A stretch of 64,000 nt of DNA from CBDBEU01 sp965204565 (GCA_965204565.1 CBDBEU010000004.1:310001-374000); one strand, 5' to 3'; positions 45,122-54,143 are shown, numbered from the stretch's first letter. A program made the numbers and translations. The notes: generated from the sequence alone by a model not told the origin.

Positions 45122-46000
45122 TTATCGGGGTGCTGCGATCGATGGTTTCTTCTCTGCAGTGGCGATCTTGTGCGCGTTCACGTGGCTCTGCTTGATGATC
45201 GGGGTTACGGTTTGGAGGTTGTCGATAACGTTTCCATGAGAGGGGCAAACAAGCTTGGTCGGCCAGTTTTCAAAGAAACTGCCCTCGAAGTCAGCGAAGA
45301 GCTTGTCAGCATCGACAAACCGGGCGAAATATAGCGCACGTGTTAGGAGATAAGTCGCTTTGTCGACATCGATGCCGCCGGTGATCTCCGAACTGGTGAG
45401 TGCGCAGTCGCCAGGTGCGTGATAGGGTGCATCTTCGTCATCGAAATCCTGCCCGTCGATGTTGAGGCCTTGGGGGTCCAGCCTCACCGGACTTTCGTGG
45501 GTGAATGAAAAGCCGTCGCAGACAAACAGTGCCTGGCGGGTGCTCTCGTAGGCCCACAGTGTGCCGGGAAGGTCTTTGATGATGCCATCCATGAAAGTCA
45601 CCTGGAGGTCACCAAGATCCATCGCATCGCCCGGCGCCTTGTGGTGAAAACGATGCGCATGAGCAGGAAAGAACACGTGATAGTCGCGCATGTCTCCGAC
45701 CACCTTCATGTCGGGATACTTCTTGAGGTAGAGCGGCAGGGCCGCCGAGTGCGGTAGTTCTGGATGGGTTACGAATAGATAATCGAGCGGTCGTCCCGCG
45801 AGCACTTCGTCGAGCTGGTGTTCGATCGAATGCCACAGCGCTTGCATCGAGGTGTCGACCAGCATGGTGTGTTTGTCGCCGCGCAACAAGAACAGCGACA
45901 GGTGCAGGTGGACAGGATTGTCCTTGCTTCCCGCACCCATGCACTGGTTGATCCAGAAAATCTTGTCGGCGATCTCGCGTGGGAAGCCATTTTCACTCAT
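45122..46000 (-). CDS. MBL-fold protein of the flavodiiron-like type, altered metal site
   Basis: 292 residues. The order of motifs follows the oxygen-binding diiron (ODP/flavodiiron) lactamase domain: TMLVDTSM, then VTHPELPHSAALP where the family has THxExDHxG, CDGFSF with Asp162 and CPSHGNVI with His255. His79, Glu81 and His84 are kept but the Asp of the set is Pro83, and the family's middle His (HWP) is missing in IIKDLPGTLWAYE. No flavodoxin domain follows. So a full diiron site seems unlikely. The related degraded paralog lies 22 bases upstream on the same strand, suggesting a co-expressed pair. Confidence 0.8.
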   Translation of the reverse strand: MSENGFPREIADKIFWINQCMGAGSKDNPVHLHLSLFLLRGDKHTMLVDTSMQALWHSIEHQLDEVLAGRPLDYLFVTHPELPHSAALPLYLKKYPDMKVVGDMRDYHVFFPAHAHRFHHKAPGDAMDLGDLQVTFMDGIIKDLPGTLWAYESTRQALFVCDGFSFTHESPVRLDPQGLNIDGQDFDDEDAPYHAPGDCALTSSEITGGIDVDKATYLLTRALYFARFVDADKLFADFEGSFFENWPTKLVCPSHGNVIDNLQTVTPIIKQSHVNAHKIATAEKKPSIAAPR

Positions 46001-46022
46001 CGGCGATCTCCTCGTGGACTTG

Positions 46023-46907
46023 TCAACTTGACACCCGCGGCACGCGGTGCAGCAGCTCCTTGATCAGATCAACATGCTTTTTGACCAATGCTTCGCCCTT
46101 CAACACACATCCCGAGGTCGGCGCGATAATCTCGACCGGGTAGGAGGCAAAGAAATGATCGAGCCAGTCGATCAGCGGTTTGGTCGTCGCGACCGGTAAC
46201 CAGTGATAGCGTATCAGCGTGTGGTCTTTGACCTGTTCGTAGGTCGTATCATCATCGTCGATGGAGTCGATAATCGAGGGGAAAGATGGATCGGCCACCG
46301 ATACGTGGCCGAACATGTCGGACGTGAATAGCGTTTTGTTTTCAGCGTCATATGCCCAATAGGTGTTGATCAGCCGAAGCAGAGAGGGAATGATTGTGAG
46401 ACTCTGCGATGAACCGATTGGGGCCACGGCACCTCTGTCGGGCTCGGTCCGGCGTACCCGGTCCGTTACGGCTGCGATAATCTCGCCCGATCCGTCAAAT
46501 GGGTTACGGCTTGATGTGACCAACTCTTCGATCCGGCAGGCCTCGCACAAAGCCGCCAGGTTGCCACTACACGAGTACTCACTTCTGGTGAGAAAGATTG
46601 TGATTGGCATTCCAGGGTCGACGAGGTTTCTGAGTTGGTCAATCACCAGCTGCTGGTGAGCGGCGACGCCGGTGTCAATTAGATAGGCGCGATCCTGCTC
46701 CATAACGACGTAGTTGTTATGGGGCGTGTATCTACCGGCGATTTTCGGAGCCCAGGTGATGCGCCCGTTGAGTTCGATATGCCCACCGAGCCGGTATACT
46801 TTGCTGGGAAGAATTTCCTCGGCGGGCCTGAATGATGTATCGGAGCTTTTGGGCGCCGCCACGCTCTCGAAATCCGCAGATTTGGGCATTTTGTTCTCCT
46901 GCTTCAC
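46023..46907 (-). CDS. MBL-fold protein of the flavodiiron-like type, metal ligands mostly lost
   Basis: 294 residues. The fold marks remain (YVVMEQDRAYLIDTG; INTYWAYDAENKTLFTSDMF; IIAPTSGCVLKG) but the metal motif is FLTRSEYSCSGNL, so His to Arg108, Asp to Ser112 and His to Cys113, with only Glu110 kept. The C-terminal His is Ser265. Asp197 in TSDMFGH is kept. It therefore looks like a non-catalytic or differently acting paralog. The reading frame is clean over 294 codons with ordinary codon bias, arguing against simple decay. It is 5' of the other MBL gene in the same operon. Confidence 0.8.
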   Translation of the reverse strand: MKQENKMPKSADFESVAAPKSSDTSFRPAEEILPSKVYRLGGHIELNGRITWAPKIAGRYTPHNNYVVMEQDRAYLIDTGVAAHQQLVIDQLRNLVDPGMPITIFLTRSEYSCSGNLAALCEACRIEELVTSSRNPFDGSGEIIAAVTDRVRRTEPDRGAVAPIGSSQSLTIIPSLLRLINTYWAYDAENKTLFTSDMFGHVSVADPSFPSIIDSIDDDDTTYEQVKDHTLIRYHWLPVATTKPLIDWLDHFFASYPVEIIAPTSGCVLKGEALVKKHVDLIKELLHRVPRVSS

Positions 46908-47041
46908 CGCCCTAGTTCGGGCCGCGGTCTCTTGGCCGGGAATTCCACAAAAGGTCTATGTCACTTGTGCCGTGAGCCCTGAACGGTGCACCGGCGCGGC
47001 AAGCTGCGTCAATTGGCGACGGGAGGAGTTGTTGTCCGCTT

Positions 47042-48064
47042 TCATGCAAGATTGATAACCCCTTGGGGGCTCTCCCCCCGAAAGAAACGCAGGATATTGG
47101 CAAGCGCAGCGGGTCGGTCCAGAACGCGAGAGCATTGGGAGCCTCCGCCGGTGTGCGGGGCGAGCACAACGTTGGGCATTTCGAGCAAGGGGCTTGAGGC
47201 CGGCAGCGGTTCCTCGCGATAAACGTCCAAGCCTGCCATGGCGATCCGTCCGCTTTGCAATGCCTCAATCAGTGCGTCCTCGTCCACAATACCGCCGCGC
47301 GCCACATTGACTAGGGTAGCGGTCGGCTTCATGCTGGCGAACTGCTCGGCCCCGATCAACCTCTCGCTTTCTGGAGTGTGGGGCAGGACGAGGACAAGAT
47401 AGTCGATGGTCTCGAGCATTGCCTCAAGGGGCAGGAAACACGCCTCGAAGGTCTGCTCGACGTCCGGCGGGTGTCGCTGCCTTTGGTGATAGAACACTTC
47501 CATATCGAAGGCACGGCAGCGCTTGGCGACCTCCATGCCGATGTCGCCGAGCCCGATAATCCCCACCGCGGCGCCCTTTAGCTCGGTGAGGTCCTGGATC
47601 TGCGCCCAGTTACCGCGATGCTCGCGCTGGGCGGTACGGATCGGTTCGATCCCCATCTCTTGGTAAACGGCATTCTTGACCGCGCTGTGGCCTGGAATGA
47701 TCTTGCGGGCACAGGCGAGCATGAGCGCCAGTGCGTGTTCGGCCACGGTGGCATTGCGAAACAAGGGCAGGGTGGCGACGGGGATGCCACGCCTAGTTGC
47801 GGCGGCAACGTCGATGTTCTTGCAATTAAGGCCGTGCTTTTGAATGAAGCGCAGCGAAGGGGCGGAGTTGATAAGCTCCTCGGGTAAGAAGTGCTGGTAG
47901 ATGTAAATGGCATCGGCTTGGGGTACGAGCTCAGCGAGCGCTTGTTCTCCCTTTCCGACATAGGACGATATCTCGAAATGGATGGCGTCCGGCAACGCGC
48001 TTACCTGCTCGACGAAACGCGCAGATCCGGAGTCGAGCACCAGGCGGATAGGCTGGTCGGGCAT
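47042..48064 (-). CDS. D-isomer-specific 2-hydroxyacid dehydrogenase
   Basis: 340 residues. The NAD-binding motif GIIGLGDIGMEVAKR, NVARGGIVDEDALIEAL with the substrate-binding Arg, LDVYREEPLP with the catalytic Glu and LAPHTGGGS with the catalytic His are all present. It reduces a 2-keto acid to a D-2-hydroxy acid, or the reverse; glyoxylate/hydroxypyruvate and phosphoglycerate are common substrates, none is assigned here. Located 134 bases upstream of the MBL pair on the same strand. Confidence 0.9.
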   Translation of the reverse strand: MPDQPIRLVLDSGSARFVEQVSALPDAIHFEISSYVGKGEQALAELVPQADAIYIYQHFLPEELINSAPSLRFIQKHGLNCKNIDVAAATRRGIPVATLPLFRNATVAEHALALMLACARKIIPGHSAVKNAVYQEMGIEPIRTAQREHRGNWAQIQDLTELKGAAVGIIGLGDIGMEVAKRCRAFDMEVFYHQRQRHPPDVEQTFEACFLPLEAMLETIDYLVLVLPHTPESERLIGAEQFASMKPTATLVNVARGGIVDEDALIEALQSGRIAMAGLDVYREEPLPASSPLLEMPNVVLAPHTGGGSQCSRVLDRPAALANILRFFRGESPQGVINLA

Positions 48065-48097
48065 GAGAGTTACCTCCGGTGTTCATTGGCGGATGAG

Positions 48098-48721
48098 CTA
48101 CTTGCCCTCGATCCACTGGCGCGCTTCCTCACGGACGGTATCTTCCTGTTCGGTTCCCATAACGCAAATGTTTTTTACCGGGGGGCTGCCTAACTTGTCA
48201 TTGCGCCAGCAGTGGTAACGGATCCGCTGGGGGTATTTGGACAGGTCCAATGATTCATGGAACCCCTCTGGCAGGTCATCCGGCTTGATGGGGTCCATGC
48301 GGTCCTTCTGATAGACGTTTCTACGTCGCCAGATCTTCCAATCACCCTCACGCTTTTCCATCATGTGAATCCGGCGGCTCCAAGTGGTGAAATCGAGCTC
48401 TAGGCCGTCAATGAACTTGCGTTGGAAAAGGATCAGGTCGCACTCGGCGAGTGCGCGGTCGCCATTGAACTCTATCCAGTGATTGCCGGTCATATGCTTT
48501 TGGGTTTCGCCCTCGTGGCGAATGATCTTCTTTTCTCTCGCCTTCACAGCAAAGTCCGCAGGACTGCCTGAAAACCAGGAAGATGTGAGGCCGCCATCGG
48601 GGTGGTAGCACTCGACCAATTCTTCCCACAGCCCGGAATCCCGCGAGATGATCGATTTGGCGATGACGTTCTTGATCTCGTTTCGGTCAATCGCCTCCTG
48701 AAGTTTTTTCTCGTTCAGCAT
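48098..48721 (-). CDS. SnoaL/NTF2-like protein, paralog 2
   Basis: 207 residues from ATG 48721 behind AAGGAGCGG. Shares EKKLQEAIDRNEIKNVIAKS, RDSGLWEELVECYHPDG, QKHMTGNHWIEF and WKIWRRRNVYQKDRMDPIKP with paralogs 1 and 3, so the three arose by duplication. It is the most diverged: SSWFSGSPADF replaces SSWWxGKPSDF. Conserved His, Asp and Glu in YHxxxxxTSSW, KHxTxN and the RATxExD-type strand line the pocket expected for a dehydratase or cyclase. Ends EEARQWIEGK, the normal family end. Divergent from the cupin gene. Confidence 0.85.
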   Translation of the reverse strand: MLNEKKLQEAIDRNEIKNVIAKSIISRDSGLWEELVECYHPDGGLTSSWFSGSPADFAVKAREKKIIRHEGETQKHMTGNHWIEFNGDRALAECDLILFQRKFIDGLELDFTTWSRRIHMMEKREGDWKIWRRRNVYQKDRMDPIKPDDLPEGFHESLDLSKYPQRIRYHCWRNDKLGSPPVKNICVMGTEQEDTVREEARQWIEGK

Positions 48722-48904
48722 GGGTAACCGCTCCTTCCGTGTCAGGTTCTCATTGTTGCACGACCGGGGATGACTTCGACGGACACGTGCGTGGCGTTCG
48801 CGTCGATGAGAGGTCCGACAATTGCCTGTCACCAGTCCGATTGTGAGCTATAGTTCTGATCCAGGCATCCCCATAATTGTAAAGCCGGCGTGGAGGCCGC
48901 TCTG

Positions 48905-49786
48905 ATGAAGATTGTGCAGTATGACGAGGTCGAAGAGGCTGCTGGCAGCACGCACCGTCATGGCTCACTGCTCCGAAAGCGGCTAATCGAAGGTGATGAA
49001 CAAAGGCCCGTTGACAATTTCTCACTGACGATCTCGCGCACCTCGGCACGATATTCGCCGCGGCACCGGCACAATTTCGAACAGTTTCGCTATCAAATCG
49101 ATGGTGAGGCAAACTACAGCAAAACCGGCACGCTAAAGAAAGGTATGATCGGTTATTTCCCGGAAGCGGCGTTTTACGGCCCTCAAGAGGAAAGCGGCGA
49201 TCTGACAACTCTCACACTTCAATTCGCCGGGGCTGGCGGAAACGGCTATCCGGGTCGCTCGGTCTCGTTGAGAATCACCGGGGAGCTAAAGAAATTCGGG
49301 ACCTTCAAGAAGGGCGTCTTCTATGCCAACGAGGGGACCGGCATGAAACAGAAGGACGCTGCCCAGGCAATATGGGAACATTACCATCAGCGGCCGCTGA
49401 AGTTCGAACAGCCCCGCTATCGGGAGCCCATCCTGATGGATCCATCGAGCTTTTCCTGGGTTCAGGCCAGCGATGCAACCGGTGTGTGGGTAAAGCAGAT
49501 GGGCGTGTTCACTGAACGGTGCAGCGCCGCGGCGTTCTACAAACTGGACCGGGGTGCTGAGTTCTGCATTGAGGGCAAACGTGATCTGTTTGTCGTACTG
49601 TCCGGAACCGGCACGGTTGAGGACCAGTCCTTTGCGGTGTGCACCTGTGTGCTGGCCGATTGGGATGAGCGTGTTTGCTTTACCGCCGGCGAGCCAACTG
49701 AGTTGATCAATCTACGGCTTCCCGATTTGAGGGACCTGCCTGGCGTTGGCCAAACCGATTGCCGCGCAAGCGAGGCGGCTGAGTAG
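48905..49786 (+). CDS. Cupin-domain protein
   Basis: 293 residues from ATG 48905 behind GGAGG. Two beta-barrel halves are suggested: residues ~45-140 with RYSPRHRHNFEQFRYQIDGE and GMIGYFPEAAFYGPQ, and ~185-280 with VFTERCSAAAFYKL and FCIEGKRDLFVVLSGTGTVE. His pairs in the first half (RHRHN with downstream Gln/Tyr) could bind a metal; the second half lacks an obvious His triad. Could be an enzyme or a ligand-sensing protein. The 184-base gap to the divergent paralog-2 gene likely holds promoters for both. Confidence 0.75.
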   Translation: MKIVQYDEVEEAAGSTHRHGSLLRKRLIEGDEQRPVDNFSLTISRTSARYSPRHRHNFEQFRYQIDGEANYSKTGTLKKGMIGYFPEAAFYGPQEESGDLTTLTLQFAGAGGNGYPGRSVSLRITGELKKFGTFKKGVFYANEGTGMKQKDAAQAIWEHYHQRPLKFEQPRYREPILMDPSSFSWVQASDATGVWVKQMGVFTERCSAAAFYKLDRGAEFCIEGKRDLFVVLSGTGTVEDQSFAVCTCVLADWDERVCFTAGEPTELINLRLPDLRDLPGVGQTDCRASEAAE

Positions 49787-49807
49787 GCATCCAGGTTAAG
49801 GGCCGGC

Positions 49808-49920
49808 AGCTTGTGCTAGAGCATCATCCGACCGAAGCGAAGCGAGGATCGATCAGATGATGCGGCGAAAACAACAAGCTAGAGCGCCGATCTGAACCAG
49901 TCAGATCGGATAACGCTCCA
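49808..49920. repeat. Rhizobial palindromic (REP-like) element
   Basis: A nested palindromic module just after the cupin gene: AGCTTGT (49809-49815) pairs with ACAAGCT (49874-49880), enclosing GCATCATC (49821-49828)/GATGATGC (49856-49863). Directly next to it is a second hairpin, CCGATCTGA (49887-49895)/TCAGATCGG (49901-49909), with outer GAGCG/CGCTC. TAGAGC occurs at both module starts. This is the style of intergenic RPE/REP families in Rhizobiales and may also terminate the cupin transcript. Confidence 0.65.
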
Positions 49921-49983
49921 GCCCTCCGCGTGCCTACGACTGGCCAACTAAACCGGCTCCGCACTCAGCGGCTCGCATGCGGG

Positions 49984-50610
49984 CTAGTTGCCTTCCACCC
50001 ACTTTTGAGCTTCGTCGCGGACTTTTTCTTCCTGCTCGGTGCCCTTGATGCAGAGCTCTTTTGATGGCGCCGAGCCTTTCAGCTCATTCCGCCAAAGGTG
50101 GTGGCGAAGCTTTTCTGGGTATTTGGACATGGCTTCGGGATCGAAATATTCCTCAGCGCCAATCGTTGGATCGACGGGGTCCATGCGGTCCCTCTCATAG
50201 ATTACGAATCTTCGCCAAATCCTCCATTCGCCATCTTCCCTTTCCATCAAGAACAGCTTGCGGCTCCAGGTTGCGAAGTCGAGCTGTACGCCATTGATAG
50301 GGCGGCGCACGAATAGGATTTGATCGCACTCGACCGTTGCGCGATTGCCATTGATCTCAACCCAATGATTGCCGGTCAGGTGCTTTTGGTCGCCGCCTTC
50401 CTGGCGTGCAGCATTCAGCTTCTTGCTCGCGATCCTGATGAAATCGGAGGGCTTGCCGTGCCACCAGGAAGAGGTGAATTCCGCTTCGGAGTGGAAACAC
50501 CCCACCAATTCATCCCACATTCCCGAGTCGCGCGTGATCGTCGATTTGCAGGCGAGATTGATTATCTCGCTTCTGTCAATGCACTGCTGCAGCCTCTTTT
50601 CGTCGATCAT
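49984..50610 (-). CDS. SnoaL/NTF2-like protein, paralog 3
   Basis: 208 residues from ATG 50610 (MIDEKRLQQCIDRSEIINLA), with GGAG at -12; ATG 50628 is an alternative. Closest to paralog 1: FHSEAEFTSSWWHGKPSDF, QKHLTGNHWVEINGNRATVE and YERDRMDPVDPT. Intact to the family ending RDEAQKWVEGN. It faces the ABC importer across a 371-base divergent region containing a 10-base poly-C tract (poly-G in its own leader). Confidence 0.85.
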   Translation of the reverse strand: MIDEKRLQQCIDRSEIINLACKSTITRDSGMWDELVGCFHSEAEFTSSWWHGKPSDFIRIASKKLNAARQEGGDQKHLTGNHWVEINGNRATVECDQILFVRRPINGVQLDFATWSRKLFLMEREDGEWRIWRRFVIYERDRMDPVDPTIGAEEYFDPEAMSKYPEKLRHHLWRNELKGSAPSKELCIKGTEQEEKVRDEAQKWVEGN

Positions 50611-50981
50611 GAAATGCACGTTCTCCATTGTTGATTTCGCCGGAACCGGCTTGCTTTGTCGGCCGCCCCCCCCCCGTTTGATTTGCAAAAACTGTGCTTT
50701 GGCAAGTTCAGTCGCGGCGGGCTCTGGCCGGAGATTCTGTGCACTCCAATGCGGCACTCCCGACAATTCAGGATCCAGTCAGGTGAATTCTCAGCGCGAT
50801 CTCACATTTTATAAATTATTACGGAACTTGCGCCGGGCAATTCAAAATGGTCAACTTCTAATGACCGGTTTTGGCTGGTCAGCAGGCAAAGAATGGGCTT
50901 TGGCCCGGCAGCGCGGCACTGATTCGGCCGCCGCTGAAATAAATGATAATGAGAATTCAGTAGTCGATAGGGAGAGAAAAC
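50611..50981. other. Divergent regulatory region between paralog 3 and the ABC importer
   Basis: No gene. It holds C10 (50666-50675), an AT-rich patch (ATTTTATAAATTATTA at ~50804-50820) that may serve as a promoter, and a Fur-box-like sequence just upstream of the binding-protein gene. Both flanking genes read away from it. Confidence 0.5.
50945..50956 (+). promoter_or_regulatory. Fur-box-like sequence upstream of the ABC importer
   Basis: GATAATGAGAAT differs from the doubled GATAAT Fur half-site (GATAATGATAAT) at one base. It lies 26 bases before the start codon of a ferric-iron-type binding protein. The third hexamer is poor, and in rhizobia iron control is usually by RirA/Irr, so this may be chance. 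Confidence 0.3.
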
Positions 50982-52100
50982 ATGCCAAACCGCTTGATGT
51001 CGGTTTTTGTTGCGGCCGGGGTGGCCATCATGGTGCCGCTGGCGCTGCCGGGCAGTGCAAACGCCGCAGAATTCAAAACGACATACGACGAAATTCTCGC
51101 CGCCGCCAAGCAAGAGGATCCGGTGCAGTGGTGTACGGGGATGTCGCCCAAGGAGTCGCAGCCGATTGTCGATGCTTTCATGGCGTTGTTCCCGGACGTT
51201 CCCGAACCGAACGATTTTGAATGCTTCAGCACGGACGCGACACAGCGTGTGGTCGCCGAATGGAGCGCCGGCGCTACGCAAGTCGACGTATTGGATACCG
51301 ATACCGAGATATTAGAGCAGCTTGAAGAAGAAAATCTCACATACGTTGCGGATTGGTCAGTTTTCGATGGATCGCCAGTTGAGATCGATCCGCGGTATCT
51401 GTCCTATGGCGGCCGGATTGTCTCGATCGGCCAAGCGCACAGAATTATTTGGTACAATCCGTCACTCTTGAGTTACGACGACGCGCCAAAGTCAATCGAA
51501 GAGTGTGCCGATCCGAAATACAAGGGCATCATAGCCGTTGATGTTCGGCCTTCCGGCTTCTTTGAGTTAATGGAAGACGCTGGAGGACCCTGGAGCGACG
51601 ACGAAGCTCGCGAATGGGCAGCCGCCATTGCAAAGAACGAGCCGCTGTGGATTCGCGGTACTTCCCAAGCATTTCAGGTCCTATCATCTGGAGAGCGAGC
51701 GCTCATCTGCGGTCACCAACTGCACGGACTGTTCCGAAGCGGTCGAACAGATCCGAATGACGCCAACGCGGTCGTACAGTTCATTATTCCAAAGCAATCG
51801 GTTGTTCGCGATTACATCAGACTTGCACTGGCGCCTGAGCCGTTGGCCCCGAATGGCACGCTCCTTTTCGCGGCCTTCATGGGATCGGACAAAGGTCAAG
51901 CCGCCATCGCCGCCGCCAATCCGGGTTATGCTTCTCCGTATATCAAAGGCAGCTTCACCCAACTCGCCATCGAGAAGGCAGGTGCGGAGATTCTTCAGGC
52001 ATCGCAGGAGGTCCTTGGCCCGGTTACCGCCAAGGTGAAGGAAATCATGTTGACCGAGTGGGGTTTCCCCTCGCCGGTCCCGAAGAAAAAGAAGAAGTAA
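50982..52100 (+). CDS. ABC transporter periplasmic substrate-binding protein (ferric-iron/AfuA-like)
   Basis: 372 residues from ATG 50982 (ribosome site GGGAGAG). Signal peptide MPNRLMSVFVAAGVAIMVPL, cleavage after SANA (residue 28). The mature part has the type 2 periplasmic-binding layout: an opening helix TYDEILAAAKQED, VVAEWSAGATQVDVLDTDTE, IIWYNPSLLSYDDAPKSIEE, DPKYKGIIAVDVRPSG and AFMGSDKGQAAIAAANPG. This group binds Fe3+, thiamine, phosphonates or other anions. It ends in five lysines. Substrate not assigned. Confidence 0.87.
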   Translation: MPNRLMSVFVAAGVAIMVPLALPGSANAAEFKTTYDEILAAAKQEDPVQWCTGMSPKESQPIVDAFMALFPDVPEPNDFECFSTDATQRVVAEWSAGATQVDVLDTDTEILEQLEEENLTYVADWSVFDGSPVEIDPRYLSYGGRIVSIGQAHRIIWYNPSLLSYDDAPKSIEECADPKYKGIIAVDVRPSGFFELMEDAGGPWSDDEAREWAAAIAKNEPLWIRGTSQAFQVLSSGERALICGHQLHGLFRSGRTDPNDANAVVQFIIPKQSVVRDYIRLALAPEPLAPNGTLLFAAFMGSDKGQAAIAAANPGYASPYIKGSFTQLAIEKAGAEILQASQEVLGPVTAKVKEIMLTEWGFPSPVPKKKKK

Positions 52101-52113
52101 AGGCACCAACCCG

Positions 52114-52146
52114 GCGCCATGGCGGAGTTCTGCTCCGCCATGGCGC
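52114..52146 (+). terminator. Perfect 14-bp hairpin after the binding-protein gene
   Basis: GCGCCATGGCGGAG (52114-52127) pairs perfectly with CTCCGCCATGGCGC (52133-52146) around TTCTG, 13 bases after the stop. There is no T run, so it probably acts as an mRNA 3'-end stabiliser or partial attenuator that lets the binding protein be made in excess over the membrane components, a known arrangement in importer operons. Confidence 0.6.
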
Positions 52147-52250
52147 GCGACTCCCCCGCCTGTCGGACTTGTTTTAAGAGCACGTAGCCACGATCACCGT
52201 GGTTCGCTCGTATGCCGGACCAAAGGTGATCAATCGGGAATAATCCGCGA

Positions 52251-54026
52251 ATGGCTGTAAGCGTCTTGTACCAGCAGAGCTCTTTGGGGCGCGTACGACG
52301 GTACCTGGACACGGCGCGCGGAAACTGGGCCGTGGTGGCGGCCATCAGCGTGCTGGTGCTGTTTGTCGTCGTGCCGTTGGCGTTCCTGCTGATGACGAGC
52401 GCGACAGAGGGAAGGTTCGGAACTCTCGGCGACTGGTCGTTCGTCAACTTTCAAAACGCCTTTGATGCGCGAAACCTCGTCTACGAGGCGTTTCGCAACA
52501 CGATTGGGGTTGCCACAATCGGGACCGCCATCAGCATGTTATTGGCGGGTTTGTTCGCTTGGCTGGTCGAGCGGACCGACATGCCGTTCCGAAATCTCGC
52601 GTTTATCGTTATCTTGCTTCCCATTGCACTGCCGAGCATTTTGTTCGTGCTGTCATGGACGGTGCTGCTTGCCCCTAGAACCGGCCTGATAAACGTTCCC
52701 CTGAGGGACGTCCTGTTGTCTCTGGGGATCGAATTTACCGAAGGTCCTTTCGACATCTATACCCTGGAAGGCGTGATCTTCCTCGATAGCCTGCGCGGTG
52801 TAACGACCATATTTCTGATGCTCGTTGCTGCTTTCCGCTTGTTCGATTCAACTCTGGAGGAAGCGGCAAAGGTGAGCGGGGCCGGGACGTTTCACACGAT
52901 CCGCAGCGTCACCATTCCGTTGCTGGCGCCGGCGATTCTCGCCGCAGCCATGTATTCGTTTATCTCCAGTATGGACCAGTTCGAGGCTGCCTTGGTTGCC
53001 GGTTTGCCCGGGCAGGTATTTTTACTGCCAACGCTTATCTATTTCACCGTGCGGATGCAATCGCCGGCGGATTTTGGCCTCGGCGCCGTGTACTCCGTGT
53101 TGTTCATGGTGTTGATGTTCTTGTTGCTGGTGCTCTACCGCCGCATTGTCAACAAGTCCGAGCGGTTTGTGACAGTGAGCGGTAAGGCCTATCGCCCGCA
53201 AACTATTGCACTTGGCCGATGGCGATATCTCGCGGTCGGTGCCGTTGCTCTATTTGGCACCGCGACGATCCTGCTGCCTGCAGTCACGCTTGGATGGCTG
53301 TCTCTCCTGCCGCCAAACTCGGCGCCAATATTGGGAACCGGCGTCCTACTGACCCTGGACATCTATGTCGAAATGTTCACCGATCCGCGCAATGCGAAGA
53401 TCGCCTGGAACACACTCGTAATGCTGGTGGCGACCGCCACAATCACGATGGGAATAGCGTTCCTGGTATCGTGGGCGATCGTGCGCGGAAGAGGGCGGGG
53501 CCGAGGTCTTTTGGATGGGATGAGCTTCCTTCCATACGCCTTTCCGGGGGTCACGGTCGCCATTGCCCTCATTTTCGTGTTTCTCAACCCACCCGGCAAT
53601 TGGCTTCGCGTGTACGGATCGGTCTCGATACTCGTCATCGGGTTGACCGTGACCTACATTGCCTTTTCCACACGATTGATGAATGGGGCAATCGCTCAGA
53701 TTGGCCGGGAACTGGAAGAAGCAGGACGTACCGCCGGGGCAACGCAACTCGAAGTCATGTGGCGGATCACGCTGCCTTTGCTGATGCCTGCCTTCATCGC
53801 CGGATGGATTTGGGTTGCCTCCCATTCGATGCGATCGTTTTCGATCCCGCTCGTACTGTCGTCGCAAAAGAACCAGGTGATCGCACCGGAAATCTGGCGC
53901 GTTTGGGAGCGGGGGTACCTCTCCGAAGCTGCCGCTTACGGTGTTTTGCTGATGATCGTCCTGATCCCGATTACATTTTGGATGAGGCGCATGATGACAC
54001 GCATGGGCCGATGGATGGGCGACTAG
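52251..54026 (+). CDS. ABC transporter permease, fused double unit (FbpB-like)
   Basis: 591 residues with about twelve membrane helices in two repeated halves. Each half has an EAA-type loop: TLEEAAKVSGAGTFHTIRSV (~residues 201-220) and ELEEAGRTAGATQLEVMWRI (~485-504), which contact the ATPase. Fused permeases of this length are typical of ferric-iron importers (FbpB/AfuB-type). Intact; 150 bases after the binding protein. Confidence 0.9.
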   Translation: MAVSVLYQQSSLGRVRRYLDTARGNWAVVAAISVLVLFVVVPLAFLLMTSATEGRFGTLGDWSFVNFQNAFDARNLVYEAFRNTIGVATIGTAISMLLAGLFAWLVERTDMPFRNLAFIVILLPIALPSILFVLSWTVLLAPRTGLINVPLRDVLLSLGIEFTEGPFDIYTLEGVIFLDSLRGVTTIFLMLVAAFRLFDSTLEEAAKVSGAGTFHTIRSVTIPLLAPAILAAAMYSFISSMDQFEAALVAGLPGQVFLLPTLIYFTVRMQSPADFGLGAVYSVLFMVLMFLLLVLYRRIVNKSERFVTVSGKAYRPQTIALGRWRYLAVGAVALFGTATILLPAVTLGWLSLLPPNSAPILGTGVLLTLDIYVEMFTDPRNAKIAWNTLVMLVATATITMGIAFLVSWAIVRGRGRGRGLLDGMSFLPYAFPGVTVAIALIFVFLNPPGNWLRVYGSVSILVIGLTVTYIAFSTRLMNGAIAQIGRELEEAGRTAGATQLEVMWRITLPLLMPAFIAGWIWVASHSMRSFSIPLVLSSQKNQVIAPEIWRVWERGYLSEAAAYGVLLMIVLIPITFWMRRMMTRMGRWMGD

Positions 54027-54143
54027 GCGCAGGTGATAGAGATGATTGGGGGCAGCGTATCAATAACCTGCAATGATTTTGCTGCCTGATCATGCAGCCG
54101 GAGGTTGCGAATGCTGGCCATGAATGGTGAGGAGTGACACACG

